A stretch of DNA of 64,000 nucleotides from Prochilodus magdalenae (Eukaryota; Chordata; Actinopteri; Characiformes; Prochilodontidae): assembly GCA_024036415.1 (NCBI GenBank), contig JAMWET010005045.1, positions 125,001 to 189,000 on the forward strand, given 5' to 3'. A program made the position numbers and the translations under genes. Below are positions 45,185-56,816 of this stretch, in pieces. Position 1 is the stretch's first letter; each line of letters begins with the position of its first letter. Below the pieces are notes generated by a model, which made no database searches, was not told where the DNA came from, and was given only the letters and a program-made list of their open reading frames with translations.

Positions 45185-45884
45185 AGTTGCACAAGTAGTT
45201 GCACCCAGAAGGAAACAACCGACATGAATGAGACTTGGTGGGAAGGTTTGACACCCTGAGACATGCAAGGGGTTCAAGCAAAGACGGGACTTATCTCTGT
45301 ACCTGACTGATCCAACAGCCACGACTGCAGACATTCAGTGAACAGTGTTGCCCTCCGTCAGATCCTGTTAGTGGCAGCACCATTGACAGATGGCTGCACG
45401 ACTGCATGCACGCAGTTACGACGACTGCCCTTAACTGACGACTGCAGTGGTGTCGTGCCAGACTGTCATGGAGTGACTCAGAATGGCAGCGGGTCATCTT
45501 CAATGATGACCAACGAATCCGTGTGTGGAGGCAACGTGGTCAGCGCCAAGATTAACATCTTGTTGTCACAGAAGGCCTGGTGTCACTCCACCTCCACCCT
45601 TACCGCACAAACTGCAGGAACTGTGTGAGGATATTCAAGCTGCATGGGATGGATTATCACAGGACACCATTAGGAACCTCTACAGCTCCATGCTGAGACA
45701 TCTGCCATGTTGGATTAGCAAATATGGCTGCCTGACACCACACTGAGGGACACTACTTCTGTATGTGTAGCTCAATGAACATTACCCATATCAGTCTACA
45801 TGTATCATCATTTATTGTTCCTGGTGACCTTTATCTTCCTTCTCAATAGCACTTCAATCCCACACTTCCTTCTGGGTGTAACTA
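45185..45884 (+). mobile_element. Tc1-like element, internally deleted, both ends present
   Basis: Left AGTTGCACCCAGAAGGAA and right TTCCTTCTGGGTGTAACT form inverted ends about 700 bp apart. The interior holds scrambled transposase coding: GTGGTGTCGTGCCAGACTGT, ATGACCAACGAATCCGTGTG, TGTGTGGAGGCAACGTGGTC and GCTGCATGGGATGGATTATC correspond to the middle and C-terminal parts. The frame is shifted and shorter than a complete Tc1 transposase (about 340 residues). Confidence 0.8.
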
Positions 45885-46189
45885 CCCATTTGAGGATGGG
45901 TGTCCATGGTGTAATAGGCTGTGGCCTCACTGGGCCAGACATGATCGAAAGAGAAACACCGGCGGGTAGAACTACCTGCATGTCATTAAAAAGCCCAGTA
46001 AAAAGTAGAGTATGTTCATTCTATTGTTCTGTTGCGGTTTAAGAGGCTGTAATGGACCTGCTGTATGTGAGCTGAACAGCTTTAAGGTGCCAGATAGCTT
46101 TTAGCTACATGCACACTGAGGCACATGTATATTGGTGTGCATTTATGTACCAGAATCAGCCATAATTAATTTTTTTCATGACCATTTTC

Positions 46190-46310
46190 CAACCACTCCT
46201 TTATAATCAGTCGTTATTTATTGTTCCTGGCAACTTTTATTTTCCTTCCTCATAGCACGGCAATCCCTCTATTCCTTCTGGTGCAGCTAATCTTGATGAT
46301 GAGTGTACGA
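46190..46310 (+). repeat. Second right end of the Tc1-like family
   Basis: TTATTGTTCCTGGCAACTTT then CCTCATAGCACGGCAATCCC and ATTCCTTCTGGTGCAGCTAA repeats the sequence just inside the right end of the 45-kb element. Confidence 0.6.
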
Positions 46311-46344
46311 CCATATACTGTAATATACTGTAGCCAGACGTAAT

Positions 46345-46407
46345 CAGTGGTGTGTGGGGGTGGGTGAGTGGGGGGTTGGGTGTGTGTGTGTGGTGTGGTG
46401 TGTGTAA

Positions 46408-46439
<32 letters not shown>

Positions 46440-46655
46440 TGGAGGGGGGTGTGCAGTGTGTGTGTGTGTGGTGTGTGTGTATATGTATGTGGTGTGTGTG
46501 TGTGTGTGGTGTGTGTGTGTGTATATGTATGTATGTGTGTGTGTGTGTGTGTATGTATGTGTGTGTGTGTATGTATGTGTGTGGGTTGTGTGTGTATATA
46601 TTGTGTGTGTATGTAATGTGTGTGGTGTGTGTGTGTGTGTGGGGGGTGTGCTGGT
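46345..46655. repeat. TG-rich microsatellite, left part
   Basis: TG/GTAT runs, interrupted on the right by a SINE. Confidence 0.95.
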
Positions 46656-46878
46656 GATTGGTGTAGCTCAGCGGATAACACCACTAACCAACAGGGAGCC
46701 ACCACCACATGTGGGAGACTGGGGTTCGAATCCCGGTCTGGGTGACTATGCTCTGCTACACCAATAAGAGCCCTTGGGCAAGACTCCTAACACTACACTG
46801 GCCCACCCTGTAACATGAGTAACCTTATAAGTCGCTCTGGATAAGAGCGCCAGCTAAATGCCATAAATGTAAATGTAA
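46656..46878 (+). mobile_element. tRNA-derived SINE, copy 5
   Basis: GGTGTAGCTCAGCGGATAAC (A-box), GGGGTTCGAATCCCGG (B-box), tail TCGCTCTGGATAAGAGCGCC then AGCTAAATGCCATAAATG. It is the best-preserved copy and lies between two TG arrays. Confidence 0.92.
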
Positions 46879-47115
46879 TGTTATGTGTGTGTGTATGTGT
46901 GTGGGGTGTGTGTGTGTGTATGTGTGTGGGGTGTGTGTGTGTGTATGTGTGTGGGGTGTGTGTGTGTATATATGTGTGTGGGGTGTGTGTTTGTGTGGGG
47001 GGTGTGTGGGGTGTGTGTGTGTATATGTGTGGGGTGTAATGTGTATAGGTGTGTGTGTTTATGTGTGGTGTGAGTGTGTGTGTGGTGTTTGTGTGTGTGT
47101 GTGTGTCTGTGTGTT
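46879..47115. repeat. TG-rich microsatellite, right part
   Basis: GTGTGTATGTGTGTGGGGTG units. It is the same composition as the left part, consistent with one array split by the SINE. Confidence 0.95.
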
Positions 47116-48830
47116 TATTCCAATAATTTCAGATCCATTATTTCCCGTCTCCTCCTGAACATCCATATAAAGCTCATGTTTTACATACGTGACTGTAGGT
47201 TTTCATTTCGAGTAGAGAAGTTATAAGTGCAGTTCAGGAGTTTCCTGTTTTAATGGGGACGATGCTCTTATAGGTCATCACTTGTGGTTTAGACTTTTTG
47301 CCAGCGTTTGGCAATATAGCTGGCTTTGACAATTTGATTGTCCTTAATTCACAAGAATATATATCATATATATTATATATATTTCACAATAAAACTGAAG
47401 TACATGAATGACAATCTCTGGAAAGGTGTGGCAGGTATTCCGTGTATGACGTTATTCAGAGGATAAGCAGTATTTAAGAGAGCGTTCAATGACGTTCATT
47501 GTTCATTGTATTCCTGATGGATAAACATGGGGATTTCGAGTGCATCGGTATAGTCTGATAAAATAAATAAATAAATAAAGCAAAGGCCGGGAAATTGGTC
47601 ATTGTTATGAGCTCACTCTAGGGGAAGCAGAAAGTGTCCAAAGTGATGGCATTGTTTTATACCCCACCCCTGAAGTCGTTGGCAGTTCATTTTTGCTATG
47701 AAGGCAGCCAAAGTCAAGCCGAATTCAAAACGAATGCAGCCATAGCCACGGCAATAGCCACCACGGAAACAATGGATCCAATATACGGTTTGCAGTATGG
47801 ACTGTTTGCATATTACATCAAACTGAGATAAATTAATTCTACCATGATACGGACCCTTTACACGAGAAACTGGAGGGATTTGGGGGTTTTAGGCTAGGTG
47901 TTCCCTTAGTAATGGTTCATTTCACCCCAATCCTGCACCAGCAGTTTAACAAGATCCCCAGACGTTCACATCACGTCAGTACCAGCAGCTGGTCAGAGTT
48001 CCTCGTGTTTTAGTACAGAGAGAGCATGGTGGGTCAATTTTAACTCAAAGTCATCACGCTGAGTTTTAAGGGGGATTAGATCTGTGGGTTGAACCATCGC
48101 TTTAAAACCACGGCTGGTCAGGAAACGCAGCCATGCAGAAACCGAGGAGGTAACTCTGGTAATCGGCTGCTGTTTTACGGCCCATCGGTCGCTCTGTTTT
48201 CCTCGAGTTCTCTACAGTCACCTTATCCTCTAATCTTCCTGCTCATTAATCATTGATGAGGGCAGAGGAGCTATTAGGTCACTCAGACACTCCACGACAA
48301 CAGAAAAGAAAAAAGAGACTAAAGTCGCTAAGGGACACGTGACCCACCACTGGTCAGAGTACTGCACGCTTCTGTGCAGGTGTTGTGTCTAAACATACAG
48401 TGGGCACTGTACTGAATTCTGGACAGGGATTAGCAGGACGGGTTCTGTAGAGGACTGAAGAGGGGCTAGTTGCCTTGTAATGATAAAGAAACCCTTTTTT
48501 AAAAATTTTAAACTGAGATTTTCCACAAATACTCTTAAAACATGGTTCTTTAGTAAAGCCACTGGCTATATATACAGTAGAACCATGACAGGGCTTACTT
48601 CCAGTCCAGGAAAGCGAGGCTAGGAGTTTATAGTCAGTTCATTCATGCTTGTGTCATTTAGAGTGGCTTCTTCAAATACTGTCGTACAAATCTGAATACC
48701 ATTCATCGCCTTCTGAAATGCTTATCTGCCTCTGAAGCCGTGTGTAGTTGTTCAGTAATCTGCAATAATCTTGGTTATGTGGTTTATAGCAGTAAATGTC
48801 ACACCGTTATCTACAAACAGGGAGTAAAGT
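47116..48830. other. Non-coding sequence, nothing recognised
   Basis: The open frame at 47634-47831 has no recognisable feature. TATATATCATATATATTATAT near 47356 is the only low-complexity patch. Confidence 0.35.
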
Positions 48831-48831
48831 T

Positions 48832-50211
48832 ATGCCGTTTAAACAGAATCATAAACAGGGAGTGGAGACGTAACAGGGGGTGGGGGTGTAACAGGGAGTG
48901 GAGGTGTAACGGAGTGGAGGTGTAACAGGGAGTGGAGATGTTAAAGGGAGTGGAGATGTTAAAGGGAGTGTAGATGTAAATAGGAGTAAAGATGTTAAAG
49001 GGAGTGGAGATGTTGAAGGGAGTGGAGATGTTGAAGGGAGTGGGGATGTAACAGTGAGTGCGGATGTAACAGGGAGTGGGGATGTAAAAGGGAGTGGAGA
49101 CGTAACAGGGAGTGGAGATGTTAAAGGAAGTGGAGATGTAACAGGGAGTGGAGGTGTAACAGGGAGTGGAGATGTTGAAGGGAGTGGAGATGTTGAAGGG
49201 AGTGGGGATGTAACAGGGAGTGGGGATGTAACAGGGAGTGGGGATGTAACAGGGAGTGGGGATGTAACGGAGTGGAGATGTTAAAGGGAGTGGGGATGTA
49301 ACGGGGGGTGGGGATGTTAAAAGGAGTGGGGATGTAACAGGGAGTGGAGATGTTAAAGGTAGTGGAGATGTTAGAGGGAGTGGAGATGTAACAGGGAGTG
49401 GGGATGTTAAAGGGAGTGGAGATGTTAAAGGGAGTGGAGATGTAACAGGGAGTGGGGATGTTAAAGGGAGTGGGGATGTTAGAGGGAGTGGGGATGTTAG
49501 AGGGAGTGGGGATGTTAGAGGGAGTGGGGATGTTACAGGGAGTGGAGATGTTACAGGGAGTGGAGATGTTACAGGGAGTGGAGATGTTACAGGGAGTGGA
49601 GGTGTTACAGGGAGTGGAGGTGTTACAGGGAGTGGAGGTGTAACAGGGAGTGGAGATGTAACGGAGTGGGGATGTAACAGGGAGTGGGGATGTAACAAGG
49701 AGTGGAGATGTTAAAGGGAGTGGGGATGTAACAGGGAGTGGGGATGTTAAAGGGAGTGGGGATGTAACAGGGAGTGGGGATGTAACAGGGAGTGGAGATG
49801 TTAAAGGGAGTGGGGATGTAACAGGGAGTGGGGATGTAACAGGGAGTGGAGATGTAACAGGGAGTGGAGATGTAATGATGCAGTGGAGATGGCAGATGCG
49901 TTTCTTGTAAAGGAGTTGTGGGGATGTAACAGGGAGCGGAGATGTTAAAGGGAGCGGAGATGTTAAAGGGAGCGGAGATGTAACAGGGAGCGGAGATGTT
50001 AAAGGGAGCGGAGATGTTAAAGGGAGCGGAGATGTTAAAGGGAGCGGAGATGTTAAAGGGAGTGGGGATGTAACAGGGAGTGGGGATGTAACAGGGAGTG
50101 GAGATGTTAAAGGAAGTGGAGATGTAACAGGGAGTGGGGATGTAACAGGGAGTGGGGATGTAACAGGGAGTGGGGATGTAACAGGGAGTGGGGATGTAAC
50201 AGGGAGTGGCT
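48832..50211. repeat. 18-bp minisatellite
   Basis: About 75 copies of GGGAGTGGGGATGTAACA with A/G and TTAAA/TAACA variants, in runs of like variants. A non-repeat island lies at 49877-49920. The 18-bp unit keeps frames open (GSGDVT on plus, Thr/Pro/Leu on minus), giving spurious proteins of up to 295 residues. Confidence 0.97.
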
Positions 50212-50254
50212 GAAGTTACAATTTTAGATGAAACAAATAGAAATACCATGGCCA

Positions 50255-51270
50255 GGTTTGGATGCCTCCAGAGATCTGGGCTTGTACCAAGATCTCAGAC
50301 TCTTATGGGCTTCTTGTTCACATCATTAAAGCTTACTACTGCTTAACTACTCTTTAAACCTTGTTCCAGCAATCGGCAGCCAAAAGCCAAGTATTTCAAC
50401 ATTGAAATAATCGGTGGCAGAGAAAAGCCAGAGAAGCTATAAGGTGATAGCAAAGTGTGTTGATGTAGTAGTTTCCTCTGGGGCTTGAGTTGAGGTCTGG
50501 AAGACCAAGAAAACTGGGAACTTCTCATAAGATTGGTAGAAAGGCACAGCAGAACCTCTATTTGACTGCAAAAGACATTCACGAATGTTTAGTAGACTCT
50601 TAAGTAGTGGTGCACCGCTCCACTGGGCAGCAACACCAGCACCAACATGATGAAAGAGTTGTCAGAAGAAGACCTTTGCTGTGGAACGTCCAGTTAAATG
50701 ATGAAATTGATGAAATTAAGTTATAATGTTGCAGAAAAAATGAACATGCGTGGATTGATCTTGCTTTGAGGCTTGCGATACAACCAGGGGCACAAAAAAC
50801 ATTTCACTGGTAGCAGCGAGAATGGATTCCATGAAATACCAGCAAATTATGGACGCAAACATCACAGCATCTCTTTAAAAAAAAAAAAAAAAAAAAGGAT
50901 AATGATCCTAAACACACCACAAAATCCACTATGGACTATCATACAGTCTTCCGCCACTAGACATGGTGCGAAATCTGTGGATAGGTCTCAAACCAGCAGC
51001 ACCTGCAAGGGAATACAATAGCTCTGAGAGACTCTTAGCTGGCTACAAAAAACATTTCTGAGCTGATGGTTGTCAGAGGAAGGGAGTTTTCTGACCAAGC
51101 AGGGTGCCCGAGCTTTTCTTCCTATGAAAGAATATTCTTGCCCAAAATAATACAGAGATGTCTGATCTTGGATGTAATACCTGCAGGTAGACAGGTCTTT
51201 TATCCGCTTAGCTTTTAGCAGTAGCACCAATTCAGGGTTGCCCAAACTTGTCATGCCACTGTGTGCAATA
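50255..51270 (+). pseudogene. Tc1-like transposon relic (second lineage)
   Basis: Wording of a widespread teleost Tc1 family in order: TTTGACTGCAAAAGACATTC, GAAGAAGACCTTTGCTG, TGGATTGATCTTGCTTTGAG, AACATTTCACTGGTAGCAGC, AAATACCAGCAAATTATGGA, GGATAATGATCCTAAACACA (the QDNDPKHT catalytic region), AATCTGTGGATAGGTCTCAA (ENLWIDLK), AGACTCTTAGCTGGCTACAA. Large deletions and frameshifts are present. GGTTGCCCAAACTTGTCATG near 51240 marks the right end. It is distinct from the lineage at 10, 30, 45, 56 and 63.8 kb. Confidence 0.85.
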
Positions 51271-51274
51271 TACC

Positions 51275-52620
51275 AATATGTTGAATACATGCACACATTC
51301 ACTGCCAGCTGCCCCCACTGTCCAATCAGGTTATCATCTGAGCAGGCACGATAGCAGTGCGGTACAGGGTGTTTGGTGTTTGCTAACCTGAAACTGGCTT
51401 TCACTAATATTGAGCCATATCAGCTGTCCGGTTAATCATGTTACACTCTAGCTTGGATGAGCCTTTCGAGGTAATTTCGGACGTCCCTGTATTAGCATTA
51501 GCTAGATCAGGGTTATCTAACGCTGGTCTGAGGTCTAGGGTTACAGCACCCCACCGTTCTATCTCATTAAACACGCATGTTTACCTCATCAGCTGATCAC
51601 CAAAACCTTTCGGAGTTGAATTCCATGTTAGAAGATGGAAAACACTGACCTGTGCCAGGCCGTGACCTTCGAAGAGCTGAGCCTGAATCCACTGAGGTGG
51701 ATTACTTAGCCAGCTAAATTGCTAAATAGGTGTCAGTTAATTGAAGCCAAACACTACCTTGGACTAAATGCACTCTTCCAGCTGACGGCTTAGCTCAGCA
51801 TGGACGCTAGTGGCTTGTTCCCTAGCTTATACAGTATATGTCAATGCCTTATTGGCCACTTCGGCCCTTTGCTGCTGTAGGTAATGCTTCCGCCATATTG
51901 GTCTGAGCCTGCAGACATATACAGGTAAACAAGTGAGGAGGACTAATAACACTATGGCATCAGCATTTCCTGGATTAGGGTTCAAAGGTTAATGGTGCCC
52001 CAGCCGCAGAATGTAACTCCGGCATCAGTTAAGGTGGAATAGAAAAGTTGATTAGGCCAGCTTGAGCTTGAACTGTTACATCTCCATCAGTTTAGCGAGC
52101 TTGGAGCACAGCTCACAAGTACATACATCCTTTATACAACTTTGAAATTGGATTTTTAATTATCACCATTTCCAACAAGGGCAATATCTTTCAAAGCTTA
52201 AGCCTATGTGAAAATGGCGTGAATGTCCGGTACATCGTCTATGATGATATATGATAAGAATTTGATGTCTGTCTTTCAGTCTTTTATGTAAATCTGAGTT
52301 CGGTTATTGGCAGTGTTGATTTGAATACAGTAATCTAATCTGATCTGATCTGATCTAATAGTTTGTTAATAGCTTAATGAAATAGATGTGCATTTATAAG
52401 CGCTAGTAATAGACTCGCATGTGAAAAGAACATTCCCCATTTAAAGCTGCTTCCCACTACTTCCTTAATTCTCTCTCTCTTTGTAAAACCATCAAAGAGT
52501 GAGGAGTTAAGAAGTGAGTAATTAGCCAGCTAGCTACAGGCAGCCGCTTATCTGATGCGAGCAGCATGTCATAAAAATAAAATCAGTATGGAGATAAATG
52601 CCAACGTGTATGAAAATCAC
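51275..52620. other. Non-coding sequence, nothing recognised
   Basis: Contains TCTGATCTGATCTGATCTAA near 52340. No other feature was recognised. Confidence 0.35.
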
Positions 52621-52624
52621 TATT

Positions 52625-53100
<476 letters not shown>

Positions 53101-53102
53101 TA

Positions 53103-53930
53103 TAAGTGAATTTGAGTGCACATGGCGTCTTAAAGTGTCAGCTCTCATCGCTAACTAGCATTATCCCCCGATGCTAGCTGCTAATAGTCTGACTCTACCT
53201 AGCTAACGTTCCACATGCTGACTAAATACAACCAAAACAGTTGGTACTCAAGATCTGGCTTGGAAACTCTGGCTCACACTGCACACGACTCGGACGTCTT
53301 TAGTCTAGTCCAGCCTTCTCAGAGATTCTGTGGTTCAGGTGGAGCAACCAGTGTAGTGTTCAGTCACTTCTTTCTTCAGACCAGCAGTGGGCCTGGAGGC
53401 TTGGGTCACCACCCATCACATCTCCACCCCGCAAAATCTCATGACTCAATTTGAGTCCTGATTGGAGCGTTGCGTGTATTGAGCATGTGCACAAAGCAAT
53501 TCACTCTCGAAGTGCTCTAAAGCCTGGCCCGCACCACAGGACTCCAAAAACCCTAACCCATGTTCAGAAGATGTGAGAGACCCCACACATACTCACCATT
53601 CTCACCAGTTACGCTGTCCTTGATTACTCTTACTCATCTAAGTCCCATTACAAGGCACTGCTATGCTAGTGGTTAGACGTTTGGCAGTTGTCGGGAGGAG
53701 CAAATCAGCCTCAGAATTGGCCCGATTATCTTTTCCTCACATTCTCTTCTAATGGCCGCTCACGTGGCTGCTTTCCTCGCCGTCCACGTGCTCCCGGTTT
53801 ATGATCCTATTAAAGGTCATACAGTATAAAGTAGATAAAGCCTCCCGGAAGACTGAAGTTTGCATGTTATCTGTTTTATGGCTATCTGTGTTCTGCCTAC
53901 TTAGCCATGCAGCATGAAGTTCTACCTATT
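53103..53930. other. Non-coding sequence, nothing recognised
   Basis: No family-like open frame or repeat was recognised. Confidence 0.35.
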
Positions 53931-53932
53931 TT

Positions 53933-54300
53933 CAGAATCAGAATCTTTATTTCACTTTCATCTTCAATAATGTCACTCATACGAGGAATCTGTTGTGGTG
54001 AGAGTACACATGTATGACTTGTAACAAGAGCACAGACTGGTAGCAGCGATTACCCTTGGGGGAGAGTACTATAAGATACTGTAAGTAGAGTAACGAGCCC
54101 GGAAGGAGCCAAAGGGATATATGAATATCTGTGCTCACACGTATGTGGATATACCATACATAAGTTGGTCTGAGGAGACATACGGTATATTATAAGAAGG
54201 ATTATTTACAGAGGAGTTACTGTAGTGCAGTGGGAGTTTAAGCTTATGGTTTAAAGTGCAAGGCTGTGGTTAATAAGTGTAACAGCTCTGGGGGAGTAAA
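53933..54300 (-). mobile_element. LINE 3' end fragment
   Basis: On the minus strand it ends GTGAAATAAAGATTCTGATT then CTGA, typical of fish L2/Rex-type LINE tails. Upstream it carries sequence such as CCTTGCACTTTAAACC, also usual for these 3' UTRs. No RT motif is retained. Confidence 0.6.
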
Positions 54301-54317
54301 GCTGTTAGCGTGTTGTG

Positions 54318-54855
54318 TTGATGCGTGATGTCGATGGGGGAGTGGGGTAGGCGGGAGTGGGGTAGGGGGAAGTGTGGCAGGAGTGGGGTGTGGGGTAGGT
54401 GGGAGTGGGGTGGGGGGGGTGGGGTATGGGGTAGGAAGGAGTGGGGTGTGGGGTAGGCGGGAGTGGGGTGTGGGGTAGGGGGGAGTCGGGAGTGGGGTAG
54501 GCGGAAGTGTGGCAGGGAGTGGGTGTGGGGTAGGTGGGAGTGGGGTGGGGGGGGGTGGGGTATGGGGTAGGAAGGAGTGGGGTGTGGGGTAGGCGGGAGT
54601 GGGGTGTGGGGTAGGCGGGAGTGGGGTAGGCGGGAGTGGGGTGTGGGGTAGGGAGGAGTGGGGTGTGGGGTAGGCGGGAGTGGGGTGTGGGGTAGGCGGG
54701 AGTGGGGTATGGGGTAGGGAAGGGTTGTGGGATAGGGAGGAGTGGGGTGTGGGGTAGGCGGGAGTGGGGTATGGGGTAGGGAAGGGTTGTGGGATAGGGA
54801 GGAGTGGGGTGTGGGGTAGGCGGGAGTGGGGTGTGGGGTAGGCGGGAGTGGGGTG
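54318..54855 (+). repeat. 21-bp G-rich minisatellite
   Basis: About 25 copies of GGAGTGGGGTGTGGGGTAGGC and shorter variants. It has runs of three or four G every few bases on the plus strand. Confidence 0.95.
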
Positions 54856-54894
54856 TTTTTTTACATATGAGGTTAGCGCAGTGCTAATTGGTGG

Positions 54895-54970
54895 CATGTA
54901 TCAGTTGCCCTGTCCCTTTAGCCTACACCGGTTCAGCCCCATCCGTTCAGCTTCCATCAGCATCAACAAC
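54895..54970 (+). repeat. Short relic resembling the 2.4-kb minisatellite
   Basis: CCCTTTAGCCTACACCGGTT, CAGCCCCATCCGTTCAGC. About two diverged units. Confidence 0.45.
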
Positions 54971-55260
54971 TCCTTTACAGGCATGTTTACTCAGCTGTGG
55001 TGTTGGTGTGAGCAGTCGGGCTGGACAGGATCACAATATTTATGGTTACTGTGATGAATTAAGCCACAATGCACCACAGGAAGCTTTTCTGAGCGCAGTG
55101 TGGACATCATCGGTACCTAAACACTTCCTGACTTACCAGGAGAACCTAACTAGGTCTGTTTAATTGGATTAAGTGCAGAGCCATGTGTGAAACAGTGAAT
55201 GCAATTCATTGTGCTTGAAGTTTTCAAAAAAATAACAAATACTGTGATGATGTTTTTTGG

Positions 55261-55477
55261 TGGGTGTAGCTCAGCGGATAACACCACTACCCACCAAGTA
55301 GCCACCACCACACATGGGAGACTGGGGTTTGAATCCCGGGCTGGGTGACTATGCTGTGCTACACCAATAAGAGCCCTTGGGCAAGACTCCTAACACTACA
55401 TTGGCCTCCCTGTAATATGATTACCCTTGTAAGTCGCTCTGGATAAGAGCGTCAGCTGAATGCCGTAAATGTAAATG
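55261..55477 (+). mobile_element. tRNA-derived SINE, copy 6
   Basis: GGGTGTAGCTCAGCGGATAA, GGGGTTTGAATCCCGG, tail TCGCTCTGGATAAGAGCGTC then AGCTGAATGCCGTAAATG. Confidence 0.9.
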
Positions 55478-55479
55478 GT

Positions 55480-55740
55480 GTATTGACCAGCTCTGGACAG
55501 GAGTCTCAGTCCTATCTGCGGCGTGTCCCTCCGGATATGGGTTTTCTTGCATGGATGGGCCGTTTTGGGCGTCCTCCCCCGGGGAAAGGTGTGGGTGAAT
55601 TGCATCACTGGGTTGCGGCTCGCTTAAGTCTGACTCAGTTGTTTCTGTTGTGAACTTGAGAGAGCATGACGACACTGTTGTCATGTGAGGTCACACTGAT
55701 CTTTCATCCCATGCTGTTTGCCATAGTCCTGATTTCAAAT
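55480..55740. other. Non-coding sequence, nothing recognised
   Basis: No family-like feature seen. Confidence 0.3.
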
Positions 55741-55744
55741 GCAA

Positions 55745-55900
55745 TTAAGGCCGTAATTTTGTGGTTTTGAGTCATTCAGAGTGGGGTTGTTGTGAAATGG
55801 TTGATTGTAGAGGCTCAGATTTCTATACACTGGTGGTGATGGGGAAACTGGGGTTACCATGCCTACAACACAAATGTAGACATGTTGTTTACTATACACA
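55745..55900 (+). repeat. Interspersed repeat shared with 33545-33650
   Basis: GTTGTGAAATGGTTGATTGT then GAGGCTCAGATTTCTA and CTGGTGGTGATGGG. The open frame continuing to 56219 (152 residues) has no recognised family and starts in this repeat, so it is not called as a gene. Confidence 0.5.
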
Positions 55901-56344
55901 TGTGTTCTGGGTGTTGATATGGAATGTTGATGATGGTAAAATAGTAGAAAGTCTGGGGGGTAAAAAAACAACAACCCTGCAACAGAATCTTCTCAAAGCT
56001 TTTGGAGAGAATGTGTTATTTATAACCATTTATGTAATAATGTTCCGTGTTGGAGCTTTTATGCTTGGATATCTGATTCCTGTTACCACCACTGTGAATA
56101 ATTCTGACTGGTATGTTTCTCTAGAACAGAGTATTTCACAGCAAGCCAATCTGAATGACTTTGCAAACATCCTAACAAATAATTATGCAGTTCTAAAATA
56201 TTCTGCCTGTGTTATGTAATCCAAGACCAAGTACATATGAATTTAGTACATCAGTATACACATCTGAAATACTGAATGTCTTTATCTTCATGTTCTCTGA
56301 GCTCTGGGAACTGTTTTATTAAAATGCCGTACCAATGCACCTTT

Positions 56345-56800
56345 CCAGTTTTTGGTGACGTTGACGTGTGTACCGCTTCGGCCCGGGTAATGGGGGTTAG
56401 AGAGGAGTTAGCACAAGCCCTTGAGCCACACAGACGTTAGTGCGGGTGCTCCAGTATACTCGTTTATTCACGGTTACTAACTGAAATCAGTCTCCCGGCC
56501 ACAACGGTCCACTTACACAAGTGTGACTGTAGTTAAGCTCTAGCGTTACAGAGAGTGTGAACAAATAAAAGACGAGAATGGTAGGAAACCCGCTCAACAC
56601 CACCTCTCTTCTCCACCCTGCTCGCTTCTTCTGCAGAGGCCACACTGGGATATGCAAATACAATGCCCTTTTCTTAAAGGCACAGCATAAATCTGACTCC
56701 GTGCATGTAGTCCTGTATTGTGCAGCTATCTAGCAAGGGTGCCGGCACTAATAGGATGACTCATGGAGGACATCACTGCTCACTGAATGTCCACAATCGT
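56345..56800 (-). pseudogene. Tc1-like relic split by a ~330-bp insertion
   Basis: TTTTTGGTGACGTTGACGTG (56349-56368) and GCATGTAGTCCTGTATTGTG (56703 on) are adjoining segments in the 30-kb copy. Here about 330 bp separate them. The right part continues ACTCATGGAGGACATCACTG as in the 10-kb copy. Confidence 0.65.
56372..56702. mobile_element. Unidentified ~330-bp insertion in a Tc1-like relic
   Basis: Unrelated to the flanking transposase sequence. It contains ACTCGTTTATTCACGG (on the minus strand a TGAATAAACGAG motif, poly(A)-signal-like). It might be a solo LTR or SINE, but no TIR, A/B-box or clear target duplication was found. Confidence 0.4.
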
Positions 56801-56816
56801 AATATTCACATAACTG

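Noticed and set aside
46656..46720. Functional tRNA gene
   Set aside because: The A- and B-boxes belong to a tRNA-derived SINE with a non-tRNA body and the shared SINE tail; the cloverleaf is not maintained.
48811..50249. 295- and 208-residue minus frames and GSGDVT plus frames
   Set aside because: 18-bp minisatellite, a multiple of three, with no start context or homology.
55761..56219. 152-residue plus frame
   Set aside because: It starts in an interspersed repeat, has no recognisable family, and lacks a convincing start or splice context. It remains a weak possibility only.
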